This document shows, one piece after another, positions 39,977 through 49,643 of a stretch of DNA of 64,000 bases. Under the pieces are notes generated by a model. The model did no database searches and was not told where the DNA came from. It saw nothing but the letters and a program-made list of their open reading frames with translations. Source of the DNA: Rhodoferax sp. (GTDB lineage Bacteria > Pseudomonadota > Gammaproteobacteria > Burkholderiales > Burkholderiaceae_C); contig NZ_JAURYQ010000021.1 of the NCBI RefSeq assembly GCF_030653815.1, positions 31,768 through 95,767 of the forward strand. The letters run 5' to 3'. Positions within the stretch are counted from its first letter, which is position 1. The number at the start of each line of letters is the position of its first letter. A program made the position numbers and the translations under genes.

Positions 39977-40435
39977 TCACGCCACCTCGGCAATCAACTC
40001 GATTTCGACACAGGCACCCAGCGGGATTTGCGCCACACCAAAGGCACTGCGGGCGTGTGCCCCTTGCTCAGCGCCAAAAACTTCGCCAATCAATTCGCTG
40101 GCACCGTTGGTGACCAGGTGCTGCTCGGTGAAGTCGCCAGTGGAGTTGACCAGGGACATCAGCTTGACAATGCGTTTGACGCGGTTCAGGTCGCCCACGG
40201 CGGCGTGCAAGGTGCCCATCAGGTCAATGGCCACGGCGCGGGCCGCAGCCTTGCCTTCTTCAGTGCTCATGTTCTTGCCAAGTTGGCCGACCCAGACTTT
40301 GCCGTCTTTTTTGGCGATGTGGCCACTCAAAAACACCATATTGCCGGTCAGCACATACGGCACGTAGGCGGCGGCGGGTGCAGCCACCGGGGGCAGGGTG
40401 ATGCCGAGTTGGCTGAGTTTGGCGTAAATGCTCAT
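39977..40435 (-). CDS. RidA/YjgF-family protein
   Basis: A 152-residue member of the YjgF/YER057c/UK114 family. Recognisable are YVLTGNMVFLSGHIAKKDGKVWVGQLG, AARAVAIDLMGTLHAAVGDLNRVKRIVKL, and the C-terminal RSAFGVAQIPLGACVEIELIAEVA. The conserved Arg of the active site is in HARSAFGV, where enamine-deaminase members have RxxxG. Active members hydrolyse reactive enamines; the longer 150-residue subfamily here is less well characterised. Confidence 0.88.
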   Translation of the reverse strand: MSIYAKLSQLGITLPPVAAPAAAYVPYVLTGNMVFLSGHIAKKDGKVWVGQLGKNMSTEEGKAAARAVAIDLMGTLHAAVGDLNRVKRIVKLMSLVNSTGDFTEQHLVTNGASELIGEVFGAEQGAHARSAFGVAQIPLGACVEIELIAEVA

Positions 40436-40452
40436 GGCTTTTTCCTGTGTTT

Positions 40453-41451
40453 TTAGGGTTTGTTGAACGTTGAATTTTGACTCTGGCTCTGGTTGGGAGC
40501 AAAGCCCTGACTTTGACTTTGCGACTGGCTCTGTGTGGGTCGCGACGATCCCTGCGCTTCAACCACGGGCTCCACGGTCACGCCCACGCGCAGGGTGTGG
40601 CTGGCACCACCGTGAATGACGCCGCGGATGGGTGACACGTCGGAGAAGTCCCTGCCAATGGCCAGCGTCACATAGTCTTCGCCGGGCGAGGGCCAACCAG
40701 CGCGGTCGTTGGTGGGGTCCAGGTCGACCCAGCGTTCGCCGTTTGGCAAGTCAGGCACATACACCGAAGCCCAGGCATGCGAGGCGTCACTGCCCTTGAG
40801 CTTGACCGTGCCAGGCGCCGCTTCGGTGAGCAAATAGCCGCTGACGTAGCGCGCTGGCAGGCCCATGCTGCGCAGGCAGGCAATCAAAATATGGGCAAAG
40901 TCCTGGCAAACACCCTTGCGTTGCGCCAGTGCTTCGAGCGCCGGGGTGTTGACCTCGGTGCTCTGGCTCTCGTAGCTGAAGTCGTGGTAGATACGGTGCA
41001 TCAGGTCAATGGCTGCCGCCAACAGTCCGGCACCGACACTGAAGCTGGGTCGGGCGTAGGCGCTAAATTCAGCGTGGCGCGGCGCCATGGGGGACGCAAA
41101 AACGAATTCGTTGGCCGCCTCAAAACCGGCATGGGCCTGGTAGCGAAAGTGCTCGCGCACCGCCTCCCAACTGAGTTCGCTGGGCGGCAAATGCACCGCC
41201 TGGGTGAGTACTTGGCTGCTTGCCAGCACCCGCAGTTGGGTGTGCGGCACTTGCAGCGAAAAAAAGCTGCGGCTGTTGCCAAAAACGTCCCGGGTGGTGT
41301 TGATGCGGGCGGGCTCCGGGCTTACCTGCAGACTATGGCTCAGCAGGGTCTGGGTGGCATTGTCCAGCGGTGTCAGATAGGCCATGTGCTGCGCCGTCTC
41401 GACGGCGGGTCGGTAGTCGTACACCGTCTCATGGGTGATGTGCAGCTTCAT
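40453..41451 (-). CDS. Transglutaminase-like cysteine protease family protein
   Basis: A 332-residue protein with an N-terminal beta domain (KLHITHETVYDYRPAVETAQHMAYLTP) and a transglutaminase core. The Cys-His-Asp triad is visible: Cys in QRKGVCQDFAHILIACLRSMGLPARYVSGYL, His in SDASHAWASVYVP, Asp in RWVDLDPTND. The last ~30 residues are a Ser-Gln repeat tail (TQSQSQSQSQGF..), unusual for the family. It overlaps the ATP-grasp gene by 4 bp. This trio normally belongs to conserved amidoligase-type clusters. Confidence 0.9.
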   Translation of the reverse strand: MKLHITHETVYDYRPAVETAQHMAYLTPLDNATQTLLSHSLQVSPEPARINTTRDVFGNSRSFFSLQVPHTQLRVLASSQVLTQAVHLPPSELSWEAVREHFRYQAHAGFEAANEFVFASPMAPRHAEFSAYARPSFSVGAGLLAAAIDLMHRIYHDFSYESQSTEVNTPALEALAQRKGVCQDFAHILIACLRSMGLPARYVSGYLLTEAAPGTVKLKGSDASHAWASVYVPDLPNGERWVDLDPTNDRAGWPSPGEDYVTLAIGRDFSDVSPIRGVIHGGASHTLRVGVTVEPVVEAQGSSRPTQSQSQSQSQGFAPNQSQSQNSTFNKP

Positions 41452-44096
41452 GCCGCCCCCAGACTCTGGTTGGCCAGGCCACTGTGGGTGAAATAAGTGG
41501 CACTGATGTCATCGGAGACGACAAAGCTGGCCTCGGTGCACTGGTACAGCACGTCCTTGAGCAGGGCGTATTGCAGGCTTGGATCCATGGCATCCGGCGT
41601 GTTGTCCTGCGTTTGCGCCGGGGTCACCAGGTCAGGCGCTTCATCGCACAGTTGGGCCAGGCCCCAGGTGCCGGGGTTGGGCACCTTGAGTGACAGTGCA
41701 CAGAGCCGGTTGGGGTCGCTGCCGGCCAGACGGGCCAGGCGACCGCGCAAGGTGTGGGCAATCCATGAAATGGAGCGCGGGTTGTCGCGGTCAATCACCA
41801 ACAGGTCGACCAGCGCCGCCATGTCGCGGCTTTGCTGGAATTGGGCATGGAAGGTGATGGCGCTGTCAAACAGTTCCACCATGGCATCAAAACCCCCATC
41901 GGTTTTCAGGCTGCCGGTGGTGATGCCGCGCATCAGCGCCGACGACAAAAAGGCCAGCCGCTCGATGTGACGGCCAATGCTGAGCAGGCGCCAGCCGTCG
42001 TCGCGCGTCATGCGGTCGGTCTGGGCACCGGTGATGGCCGCCATGTGGTCGCTCGTGTCTTTGAGGATCTGCAGCGCCTGCAGCGCGGAAAAATCAGCCC
42101 GTTGGCGTTGCGATGCGCAGCGCTCAAACAGCTCTTCTTCGCAGCGAATGATGATGCGCCAGTGTTCCTGCGACAAGCGCTCGCGCACACTGGAGCCGAC
42201 CATTTTGAGGGCGCGCAGGTAGTAACCCACGCTGGTGGCGCCGCTGCTGCTGCCCAGGTTGTCGATCAGGCTGCGCTCGAACACACGCGGCGCCTGCAAG
42301 GCGGAGGGAACACCGGGCAGCACCAGCGTGTTGGCCACCGCCATCTGACTCAGCCAGGCCAGCAACGGGGCCGAGGATTGTTCTTCGCCGTGCAGGCATT
42401 CCAGCGTCAGGCGCGCCAGCCGAATGGCGTTTTCGGCGCGTTCGGTGTAGCGGCCGAGCCAGAACAGATTTTCGGCGGCGCGGCTGGTGATGAGGCGCTT
42501 GCGCTGCATCAGCGACTCGGGCGTCATGTGCGGTGCCAGCAGGGTGGCGTGATCAATCGTGCCACGGGTCAGTGCCCAGACGTCGGCACTGCTGCCGCCG
42601 CGCTGCATCGAGGTGATTTCCTGGCCGGCACTGGCCACGCGCGCCAGACCGCCGGGCAAGACGCGCCAGCCCTGGGCGCCGTCAGACACCACGAACACCC
42701 GCAGCATGGCCGAGCGCGAGCGCAACCGGCCCGGTTGGCCCGCGACCGAAGCTTGCCAGGTGGGCATCTGCGACAGCGGCGTGTAGCCCTGTACCGTGTG
42801 CTCTTCGGCTTGCCGCACGATGCGCCCGGCCCACTCATCCAACGCCCGGTCGCCCAGCTTGCCACCCAGTACCGGCTCGAAACTGCCATGGTCAAGGGAG
42901 CCAGGATAGGTCGGTTTGATGGCACAGTCGGCCAGTCGCGGCAGTGCTTCTTCCATGGCACTGCGCTCGCCACACCACCAGGTGGGCAGGGCCGGCAGCT
43001 TGAGTTCTTCGTCCAGCAAATGGCGCGACAAGGCAGGCAAAAAACCCAACAAGGCGGGCGACTCCAGAAAGGCCGAACCGGGCGCGTTGGCCACCAGCAC
43101 GTTGCCGGCACGAATGGCTTGCAACAGGCCGGGCACGCCCAGCGTGGAATCAGCCCGCAGCTCCAGCGGGTCCAGGTACTGGTCATCCACCCGTTTTAAC
43201 AGGCCATGCACCGGCACCAGTCCCTTGAGCGTTTTGAGAAACAGGCGCTCGTCGCGTACCAGCAAATCGCTGCCTTCGACCAGAGTCAAGCCAAGGTAAC
43301 GCGCCAGGTAAGCGTGCTCGAAATAGGTTTCGTTGTAGGGGCCGGGGGTCAGCAGCGCCAGATGGGCATCAGGGCCGGCCGGGCTCATGCTCTTGAGGCT
43401 GTCCATCAAGGCGCGGTAGGTGCCAGCCAGGCGCTGAACGCCCAGGTTCTGAAAAGCTTGCGGAAATTGCGCCGAGATGGCGAGCCGGTTTTCCAGCAAG
43501 TAACCCAGGCCTGAAGGAGCTTGGCAGCGCTGTCCCTCCAGCCACCAGTTGCCGTCGGGCCCATGTGCCAGGTCAAACGCGGCAATGTGCAGATAACGCC
43601 CGCCCACCGGTGTCACGCCGTGCATGGCCCGCAGGTAGCCGGGGTGCGCGTGGACCAGTGCCGGCGGCAACAAGCCGTCATGCAGCAGGGTTTGCGGTCC
43701 GTAGACATCGGCCATGACCCGCTCGAGCAGGCGCATGCGTTGCAACACCCCGGCTTCGATGCGCTGCCAGCTCGCCGGGTCAACAATCATCGGAAAGAGG
43801 TCGAGCGACCACGGGCGTTGCGGTCCGTTTTCGTCGGCATAAACGTTGTAAGTGATGCCGTTGTCGCGCACCTGGCGCGCCAGATTGGCGGCGCGCTGGT
43901 CCATGTCGGTGGCGGTGTCGTTCTCAAGGCTGGAAAAAAATTGCCGCCAAACTTCGGTTAATTTCCCGCTGCCTGTGACGGCTGCGCGCAACTCATCAAA
44001 ATGTCCAGGAGAGGCTTGTGCCGCCCGCGCCAGTGCGGCCACGCCGGGTGACTCGGGTTCGGCGGGAGGGGTTTGCGCTGGCACGGCTTCGTTCAT
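41448..44096 (-). CDS. Circularly permuted ATP-grasp protein fused to an alpha-E domain
   Basis: An 882-residue fusion. Residues ~60-560 form the circularly permuted ATP-grasp type 1 domain (GITYNVYADENGPQRPWSLDLFPMIV, LLTPGPYNETYFEHAYLARYLGLTLVEGSDLLV, GNVLVANAPGSAFLESPALLGFLP, AIKPTYPGS). Residues ~575-870 form the helical alpha-E domain (ITSRAAENLFWLGRYTERAENAIRLARLTLECLHG). Many genomes encode these as two genes. ATP-grasp domains of this class are predicted to form amide bonds to peptides or proteins. The start at 44096 drops an upstream extension lacking conserved sequence. Confidence 0.9.
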   Translation of the reverse strand: MNEAVPAQTPPAEPESPGVAALARAAQASPGHFDELRAAVTGSGKLTEVWRQFFSSLENDTATDMDQRAANLARQVRDNGITYNVYADENGPQRPWSLDLFPMIVDPASWQRIEAGVLQRMRLLERVMADVYGPQTLLHDGLLPPALVHAHPGYLRAMHGVTPVGGRYLHIAAFDLAHGPDGNWWLEGQRCQAPSGLGYLLENRLAISAQFPQAFQNLGVQRLAGTYRALMDSLKSMSPAGPDAHLALLTPGPYNETYFEHAYLARYLGLTLVEGSDLLVRDERLFLKTLKGLVPVHGLLKRVDDQYLDPLELRADSTLGVPGLLQAIRAGNVLVANAPGSAFLESPALLGFLPALSRHLLDEELKLPALPTWWCGERSAMEEALPRLADCAIKPTYPGSLDHGSFEPVLGGKLGDRALDEWAGRIVRQAEEHTVQGYTPLSQMPTWQASVAGQPGRLRSRSAMLRVFVVSDGAQGWRVLPGGLARVASAGQEITSMQRGGSSADVWALTRGTIDHATLLAPHMTPESLMQRKRLITSRAAENLFWLGRYTERAENAIRLARLTLECLHGEEQSSAPLLAWLSQMAVANTLVLPGVPSALQAPRVFERSLIDNLGSSSGATSVGYYLRALKMVGSSVRERLSQEHWRIIIRCEEELFERCASQRQRADFSALQALQILKDTSDHMAAITGAQTDRMTRDDGWRLLSIGRHIERLAFLSSALMRGITTGSLKTDGGFDAMVELFDSAITFHAQFQQSRDMAALVDLLVIDRDNPRSISWIAHTLRGRLARLAGSDPNRLCALSLKVPNPGTWGLAQLCDEAPDLVTPAQTQDNTPDAMDPSLQYALLKDVLYQCTEASFVVSDDISATYFTHSGLANQSLGAA

Positions 44097-44164
44097 TTGG
44101 GTGAGTATGCCAGCGAAGCAGCGCTTTCGTTGACAATTGCAGGTTCTTCCACTTGATTCATGCC

Positions 44165-44872
44165 ATGACCGAAACCCTTCAAGAACAGACCGATCTGCCC
44201 CACCAACTGCCCGAGGATGTGCCTGAGTCCATGGCGTCTGAGGGCATCTCGGAGACGTCCCCCGCTGAAAGTCCGGCCAAGCCGGCCAAAGCAAAAAACC
44301 GCTTTGCCTCGGTACAGCCCGTGCTGGAAAAATTGTTCGAGCTTTACCCGCAGCTGTTTGGCGAGCGCTTTCTGCCGCTCAAGCTGGGCATTTTTCAGGA
44401 GTTGCTGGCAGCGCACCCGGAGGAATTCAAACGCGAATCCCTGAAGGCGGCTTTGGGTGTGCACACCCGCTCCACCCGCTACCTGCAAAGCGTGGCAGCG
44501 GGTCAAAAGCGCCACGACCTGCAGGGCAAGCCTGTCGAAGACGTGGCTCCGGAACATGTTTTTCTGTCGATCGTCGAGCTGTTTCAGCGGCGCCAGGCGC
44601 GCAGCAGCGAAGACCTGCGGCCCAAGTTGCGCAAACAATTGCTGGCGGCTTTCGAGAAGTCCGGGCTGACCCGGCAGGACTACCTGGCGCGCATTGGTAC
44701 GCCGGCCGAGCCCATTCAAGTGCTGCTGGACGAGGTGCTGACCGAGGTGGAACAGCAACGCGCCCGCCGCGCAGCGCTCAAAAAAGCCTTTGAAGCCAGC
44801 GGTCAAACGGTGGAGGCCTTTGCTGACGCGCTGGGCATGGGCGTGGGCGAGGTGCAGGCGGCGCTCAAATAA
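44165..44872 (+). CDS. proQ: ProQ/FinO-domain RNA chaperone
   Basis: A 235-residue RNA-binding protein. The FinO/ProQ domain spans about 45-150, with VQPVLEKLFELYPQLFGERFLPLKLGIFQELLAAHPE and LKAALGVHTRSTRYLQSVAAGQKRHDLQGKPVEDV. The C-terminal ~80 residues are an extra helical segment (QQRARRAALKKAFEASGQTVEAFADALGMGVGEVQAALK). The ATG at 44165 is used; the TTG four codons upstream is not needed. The gene lies on the plus strand, splitting the minus-strand transglutaminase/ATP-grasp cluster. Confidence 0.9.
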   Translation: MTETLQEQTDLPHQLPEDVPESMASEGISETSPAESPAKPAKAKNRFASVQPVLEKLFELYPQLFGERFLPLKLGIFQELLAAHPEEFKRESLKAALGVHTRSTRYLQSVAAGQKRHDLQGKPVEDVAPEHVFLSIVELFQRRQARSSEDLRPKLRKQLLAAFEKSGLTRQDYLARIGTPAEPIQVLLDEVLTEVEQQRARRAALKKAFEASGQTVEAFADALGMGVGEVQAALK

Positions 44873-44895
44873 GGCGGCCTGCACACCCATCGTGC

Positions 44896-47800
44896 TCAAC
44901 CGCGCCGCAGATCCAGTGTGAACGGGAACTCGCGGCTGGCGGGCACGTTGATGGTGGCCGGGGGTATCTGCACCAGCCCCGGTGTATGCCCCATGGCGGT
45001 GAAGCGTGACAGACGCCGGCTTTCGGCCTCGTTGGCGTTGACAGGCAGGCTCTGGTAGCTCAAGCCCCCCGGGTGCGCCACGTGGTACTGGCAGCCGCCC
45101 ACCGAGCGTTTCATCCAGGTGTCGACAATGTCGAAGGTCAGCGGCGCGTGCACGCCGATGCTCGGGTGCAGGCTGCTGGGCGGGTTCCATGCCTTGTAGC
45201 GCACACCGGCCACATATTCGCCTTGTACGCCGGTGGGCTGCAGGCTCATGGCGCGGCCGTTGCAGGTGACCACGTAACGGCTCTCGTTCATGCCGGTGAC
45301 GCGCACCTCGATGCGCTCCAGCGACGAGTCGACGTAGCGGGCTGTGCCACCCGGCGCACCTTCTTCGCCCATCACATGCCAGGGCTCCAGCGCGTTGCGC
45401 AGCGTCAGCGCGATGCCGGCCGAGCAGACCGACCCGACCAGCGGGAAGCGGAACTCGACATGCGGCGCAAACCAGCTGTCGTCAAACGCAAAGCCCGCCT
45501 CGCGCATTTCGGCCATCACGTCATGGAAATCCATCTCGATGAATTTCGGCAGCATGAAACGGTCATGCAACTCGGTACCCCAGCGCGTGGCGGGCGCGCG
45601 GTAGGGCGCTTTCCAGAACCTGGCAATCAGCGCGCGCAGCAGCAGCTGCTGCACACTGCTCATGTGCGGGTGCGGCGGCATCTCGAAGGCGCGCAACTCC
45701 AGCAAACCCAGCCGACCCGTGGCCGAGTCGGGCGAGTACATCTTGTCGATCGAGATTTCACTGCGGTGGGTGTTGCCGGTGGCGTCGATCAGAATGTTGC
45801 GCAGCGTGCGGTCGACCAGCCACGGTGGCATGGATTGGCCGTAAATTTCGCGGTTTTTATAGATCTGCTCGATGGCGATTTCAAGCTCATAGAGCTGGTC
45901 GTTGCGCGCTTCGTCCACCCGCGGCGCCTGGCTGGTGGGGCCGACAAACATGCCGCTGAACAAATAGCTCAAACTGGGGTGGTTGTGCCAGTACAGCAGC
46001 AGGCTGGCCAGCAGTTCGGGCTTGCGCAAAAACGGGCTATCTGCGGGCGTGGCGCCGCCCATGACAAAGTGGTTGCCACCGCCGGTGCCGGTATGGCGGC
46101 CGTCGGTCATGAATTTCTCCGCGCTCAGGCGCGACTCGAAAGCCGCGTTGTACAGGAATTCGGTGTTGGCAACGAGCTCTTTCCAGTGGCTTGCCGGGTG
46201 AATGTTGACCTCGATGACGCCCGGGTCGGGTGTGACGCTGAGCAGTTTCAGGCGCGGGTCGCGCGGTGGCGGGTAGCCTTCGAGCACCAGTTGCATGCCG
46301 AGCTCTTCGGCGCTGGCTTCAATGGCGGCCAGCAGGTCGAGGTAATGCTCCAGTTTTTCCAGCGGCGGCATGAAGACATACAGCACCCCCGATTTTTTAC
46401 CGACGGCCTCGGCCTTGGGGCCGCTGGCGCGGCGCGGGTCGCGCACCTCGACACACAGCGCGGTGCGGGTGATCCAGTGGGCTGACTCCTGCGCGGCTGG
46501 CGCACGGGCAAAGTCGGCAGGCTCGGTTTGGGTTGCACTCTGTGCGTTGGCGGCCGACGCCGATTGCGGACCTGTGGTGGATTGCAGTTTGCGCGCGGCC
46601 TCGGGTTGCGGGTTGCTGCCTGCCAGGTAGCCGTTGCCAGCAGACGCAGTGCCGGTTCCGGCCGCGGCCGCCGCCGCCCGCGCCGCGGCACCCAGGGCCA
46701 GACCCGCCGTGCCAGGCGCACGTCCCTCGGCACCCGGCGCATATTTGGCCGCCACCGTGCCATAGCTGGGCAGGGTGCCCACCAAGACCGACGGGTCCTG
46801 TTCGATCAGGTAGGGGAAATCGGCCTCACTGACCCAAGGCAGCGAGTCCAGCGGCAGGCGCAGGCCCATGGGCGAGTCGCCGGGCATCAGGTACATGCGC
46901 TCATCACGCAAAAACCAGGGGCCGGTAGTCCAGGCCGCACCAAACTGCGCATCAAAACCCGCGACCTTGATCGGCAGCACGTAACCGACGGGCGTGTCGA
47001 GTTTTTGCTCGAACACCCGACGCAAGCGGGCGCGCTCCATCTCGTCGTCCAGCTTGGAGTTGAAGGGGTCGACATTGACCGGCAGGCGACGCTCGCGCCA
47101 CAGGTAGTACCAGCTGTCTTCATAAGCGGTTTGAATGTATTTGCCAGTGACCCCCAGTTTGCTGGCCAGCAGCGCGGTAAAACGTTGGGCATCGGTACTG
47201 GTGTAGTGCGTGGGCGTGCGCTCATCCGTGAACAGGGCGGGGTTGCGCCAGACGGGTTCGTGATCAGCGCGCCAATAGATGTTGAGCGCCCAGCGCGGCA
47301 GTTGTTCGCCGGGGTACCACTTGCCTTGGCCAAAATGCAAAAAACCGCCTTGGCCGTATTCGTGGCGCAGTTTATGCACCAATTCGGTAGCGAAACCGCG
47401 CTTGGTGGGACCCAGGGCATCGGTGTTCCATTCTGGTGCATCGCGGTCGCTGTTGGCCACAAAGGTGGGCTCGCCGCCCATGGTCAGGCGCACATCGCCC
47501 GCCACCAGTTCAGCGTCCACGGCATCACCCAGTGCCATGATGGCGGCCCATTGCTCCTCGGTGTAAGGTTTGGTGACCCGCGGCGACTCGTAAATGCGGG
47601 TCACCGCCATGTGGTGGGCAAAGGTGACTTCAGATTCGTCGACGCCACCCTCGATGGGCGCGGCCCCGGAGGGCTGGGGCGTGCAGGCCAGCGGGATGTG
47701 ACCTTCACCGGCCAACAGGCCCGAGGTGGCGTCCAGCCCAACCCAGCCGGCGCCAGGCAAGTACACCTCGCACCAGGCGTGCAGGTCGGTAAAGTCGACT

Positions 47801-48465
47801 TCAGTGCCGCTCGGGCCGTCAAGTGCTTTCACGTCAGGCTTGAGCTGGATCAGGTAGCCAGAGACAAAGCGTGCCGCCAGGCCGCAGTTGCGCAGCAGCT
47901 GTACCATCAGCCAGGCCGAGTCACGGCACGAACCGGAGGCCAGGGTCAGGGTTTCCTCCGGCGTTTGCACACCGGGCTCCATGCGAATGGTGTATTTGAT
48001 GGCGTGGTGCACTGACTGGTTCAAGTCCACCAGAAAGAGCACACTGCGGCGCTTGGTGCGGTCGATCTTGGCGAGGTAGGCCTGCACCAAGGGCGTCACC
48101 GGGTCGGGGGTCAGGTAGGGCGCCAGCTCCTGTTTCAATTCGGGTTGGTAACTGAACGGAAATTCCTCGGCCTCGGGCTCCAGGAAGAAATCAAACGGGT
48201 TGTACACCGCCATGTCCATCACGACATCGACGGTGACCTTGAACTCCTGGGTCTTGTCCGGAAAAACCAGGCGCGCCTGGTAGTTGGCAAACGGGTCCTG
48301 CTGCCAATTGATGAAATGGCCCTCGGGCTCGATCTTGAGCGAGTATGAAATGATTTTGCTGCGGCAATGCGGGGCAGGGCGCAGGCGAACCACTTGCGGG
48401 CCCAGGGCCACCAGCCGGTCGTAGCTATAGTGGGTAACGTGGTTCAGTGCAGCGTGAATGGACAT
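44896..48465 (-). CDS. Transglutaminase-like protein with DUF2126 domain
   Basis: A 1189-residue protein. The N-terminal ~300 residues are a transglutaminase fold (SIHAALNHVTHYSYDRLVALGPQVVRLRP; Cys in ASGSCRDSAWLMVQLLRNCG; His in DLHAWCEVYLPGAGWVGLDAT). The remainder is the large DUF2126 region (TMGGEPTFVANSDRDAPEWN, LDDEMERARLRRVFEQKL, GGGNHFVMGGATPADSPFLRKPELLASLL). Around residues 575-660 lies a low-complexity Ala/Gly/Ser/Thr insert (AAARAAAAAAGTGTASAG). Together with the [14 protein letters not shown] and smaller transglutaminase genes it makes up a conserved cluster of unknown product. Confidence 0.9.
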   Translation of the reverse strand: MSIHAALNHVTHYSYDRLVALGPQVVRLRPAPHCRSKIISYSLKIEPEGHFINWQQDPFANYQARLVFPDKTQEFKVTVDVVMDMAVYNPFDFFLEPEAEEFPFSYQPELKQELAPYLTPDPVTPLVQAYLAKIDRTKRRSVLFLVDLNQSVHHAIKYTIRMEPGVQTPEETLTLASGSCRDSAWLMVQLLRNCGLAARFVSGYLIQLKPDVKALDGPSGTEVDFTDLHAWCEVYLPGAGWVGLDATSGLLAGEGHIPLACTPQPSGAAPIEGGVDESEVTFAHHMAVTRIYESPRVTKPYTEEQWAAIMALGDAVDAELVAGDVRLTMGGEPTFVANSDRDAPEWNTDALGPTKRGFATELVHKLRHEYGQGGFLHFGQGKWYPGEQLPRWALNIYWRADHEPVWRNPALFTDERTPTHYTSTDAQRFTALLASKLGVTGKYIQTAYEDSWYYLWRERRLPVNVDPFNSKLDDEMERARLRRVFEQKLDTPVGYVLPIKVAGFDAQFGAAWTTGPWFLRDERMYLMPGDSPMGLRLPLDSLPWVSEADFPYLIEQDPSVLVGTLPSYGTVAAKYAPGAEGRAPGTAGLALGAAARAAAAAAGTGTASAGNGYLAGSNPQPEAARKLQSTTGPQSASAANAQSATQTEPADFARAPAAQESAHWITRTALCVEVRDPRRASGPKAEAVGKKSGVLYVFMPPLEKLEHYLDLLAAIEASAEELGMQLVLEGYPPPRDPRLKLLSVTPDPGVIEVNIHPASHWKELVANTEFLYNAAFESRLSAEKFMTDGRHTGTGGGNHFVMGGATPADSPFLRKPELLASLLLYWHNHPSLSYLFSGMFVGPTSQAPRVDEARNDQLYELEIAIEQIYKNREIYGQSMPPWLVDRTLRNILIDATGNTHRSEISIDKMYSPDSATGRLGLLELRAFEMPPHPHMSSVQQLLLRALIARFWKAPYRAPATRWGTELHDRFMLPKFIEMDFHDVMAEMREAGFAFDDSWFAPHVEFRFPLVGSVCSAGIALTLRNALEPWHVMGEEGAPGGTARYVDSSLERIEVRVTGMNESRYVVTCNGRAMSLQPTGVQGEYVAGVRYKAWNPPSSLHPSIGVHAPLTFDIVDTWMKRSVGGCQYHVAHPGGLSYQSLPVNANEAESRRLSRFTAMGHTPGLVQIPPATINVPASREFPFTLDLRRG

Positions 48466-48624
48466 GCGGGGTCTCTGAAATTGAAGAATGGGGCGTCGTG
48501 TGAATGGACGGGAACAAGCAATGTTGGTGCCAGTTGCATCCGGGGCACGTCGCGGAAATCGGTGTCATGCTTGCGCCGGGTTGTTAGCATCAGAACCTGC
48601 ACTGTAACAACATCACAACGCACC

Positions 48625-49575
48625 ATGAGTCACCGCAATCCACGCGCCCTGCTGACCCCCGCCATGCACAACGTGATCGAGCGCATGGCACGCGCCGGCC
48701 AGGTGCCGCTGCACGCGCTGACGCCACAACAGGCGCGCGCTGCCTACGAGGTCAACGCCGGTGTGCTCGACTTGGCCCCGCCAAAGCTGCACCGGGTGGA
48801 AAACTTCACGCTGCCGACACGCGACGGTTTTGATTTACCGGTGCGGTTGGTGGCCCCCAGCGACGAGCCGCTACCGGTGCTGGTGTACCTGCACGGTGGC
48901 GGCTTCACCATTGGCAGCGTCGCCACCCATGATGTGCTGTGCCGCCATTTGAGCCACCTGGCCCATTGCGCGGTGTTGTCGGTGGGCTACCGCCTGGCCC
49001 CCGAGCACCGCTTTCCAGTGGCGTTCGAGGATGCCTGGGACGCGCTGAGCTGGGCGGCGGCCCACGGCGCGGAAAAAGCTCTGGACACCGCGCGCATCGC
49101 GGTGGGTGGAGACAGCGCTGGTGGCACGCTGGCCGCCGCCTGTGCCCTGCAGGCACGCGATGCCGGACTCGCGCTGAAACTGCAACTGCTGATTTACCCG
49201 GGCTGCTGCGCGCACCAGGACACGCCATCGCACAAGACCTTTGCCCACGGCTTTGTGTTGGAAGCCGCGCACATAGATTACTTCTTTGACCGCTACATCC
49301 CCAACCGGCAAGACCGTGAAGACTGGCGCTTTGCCCCCTTGATGGCCGATGACGTGGAAGGCGTGGCGCCGGCCTGGCTGGGTCTGGCCGAATGCGATCC
49401 GCTGGTGGATGAAGGCTTGATGTACGCCGACAAACTGCGCGCGGCTGGCGTGGCGGTTGATCTCGACATTTACCGGGGTGTGACCCATGGCTTCATCAAC
49501 ATGGGCCGCACCATTCCTGAGGCGCGTCAGGCGCACATGGATGCGGCTCGGGCCTTGAGGCATGCCTGGGTCTGA
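48625..49575 (+). CDS. Alpha/beta hydrolase, HSL (hormone-sensitive lipase) family esterase
   Basis: A 316-residue carboxylesterase. The oxyanion-hole motif is YLHGGGFTIGS, the nucleophile elbow GGDSAGGTLAA (Ser), the acid in LAECDPLVDEG, and the His in YRGVTHGFINMGRTI, a complete triad. Family members hydrolyse short-chain acyl esters; many act on hydroxybutyrate or acetyl esters. The start ATG 48625 gives the usual length; the longer frame upstream covers the divergent DUF2126 promoter region. Confidence 0.92.
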   Translation: MSHRNPRALLTPAMHNVIERMARAGQVPLHALTPQQARAAYEVNAGVLDLAPPKLHRVENFTLPTRDGFDLPVRLVAPSDEPLPVLVYLHGGGFTIGSVATHDVLCRHLSHLAHCAVLSVGYRLAPEHRFPVAFEDAWDALSWAAAHGAEKALDTARIAVGGDSAGGTLAAACALQARDAGLALKLQLLIYPGCCAHQDTPSHKTFAHGFVLEAAHIDYFFDRYIPNRQDREDWRFAPLMADDVEGVAPAWLGLAECDPLVDEGLMYADKLRAAGVAVDLDIYRGVTHGFINMGRTIPEARQAHMDAARALRHAWV

Positions 49576-49643
49576 AACCCTGGCCGCCGCCTGTGCAAGC
49601 GGTGCAGAGCCGTCCGGATACCAAAAGTAAAGCCCTCATGAAA

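Noticed and set aside
40453..40560. Repeated CTGGCTCTG-like units as a CRISPR array or tandem regulatory repeat
   Set aside because: The units are 6-12 bp with no spacers and encode the Ser-Gln tail of the transglutaminase in frame.
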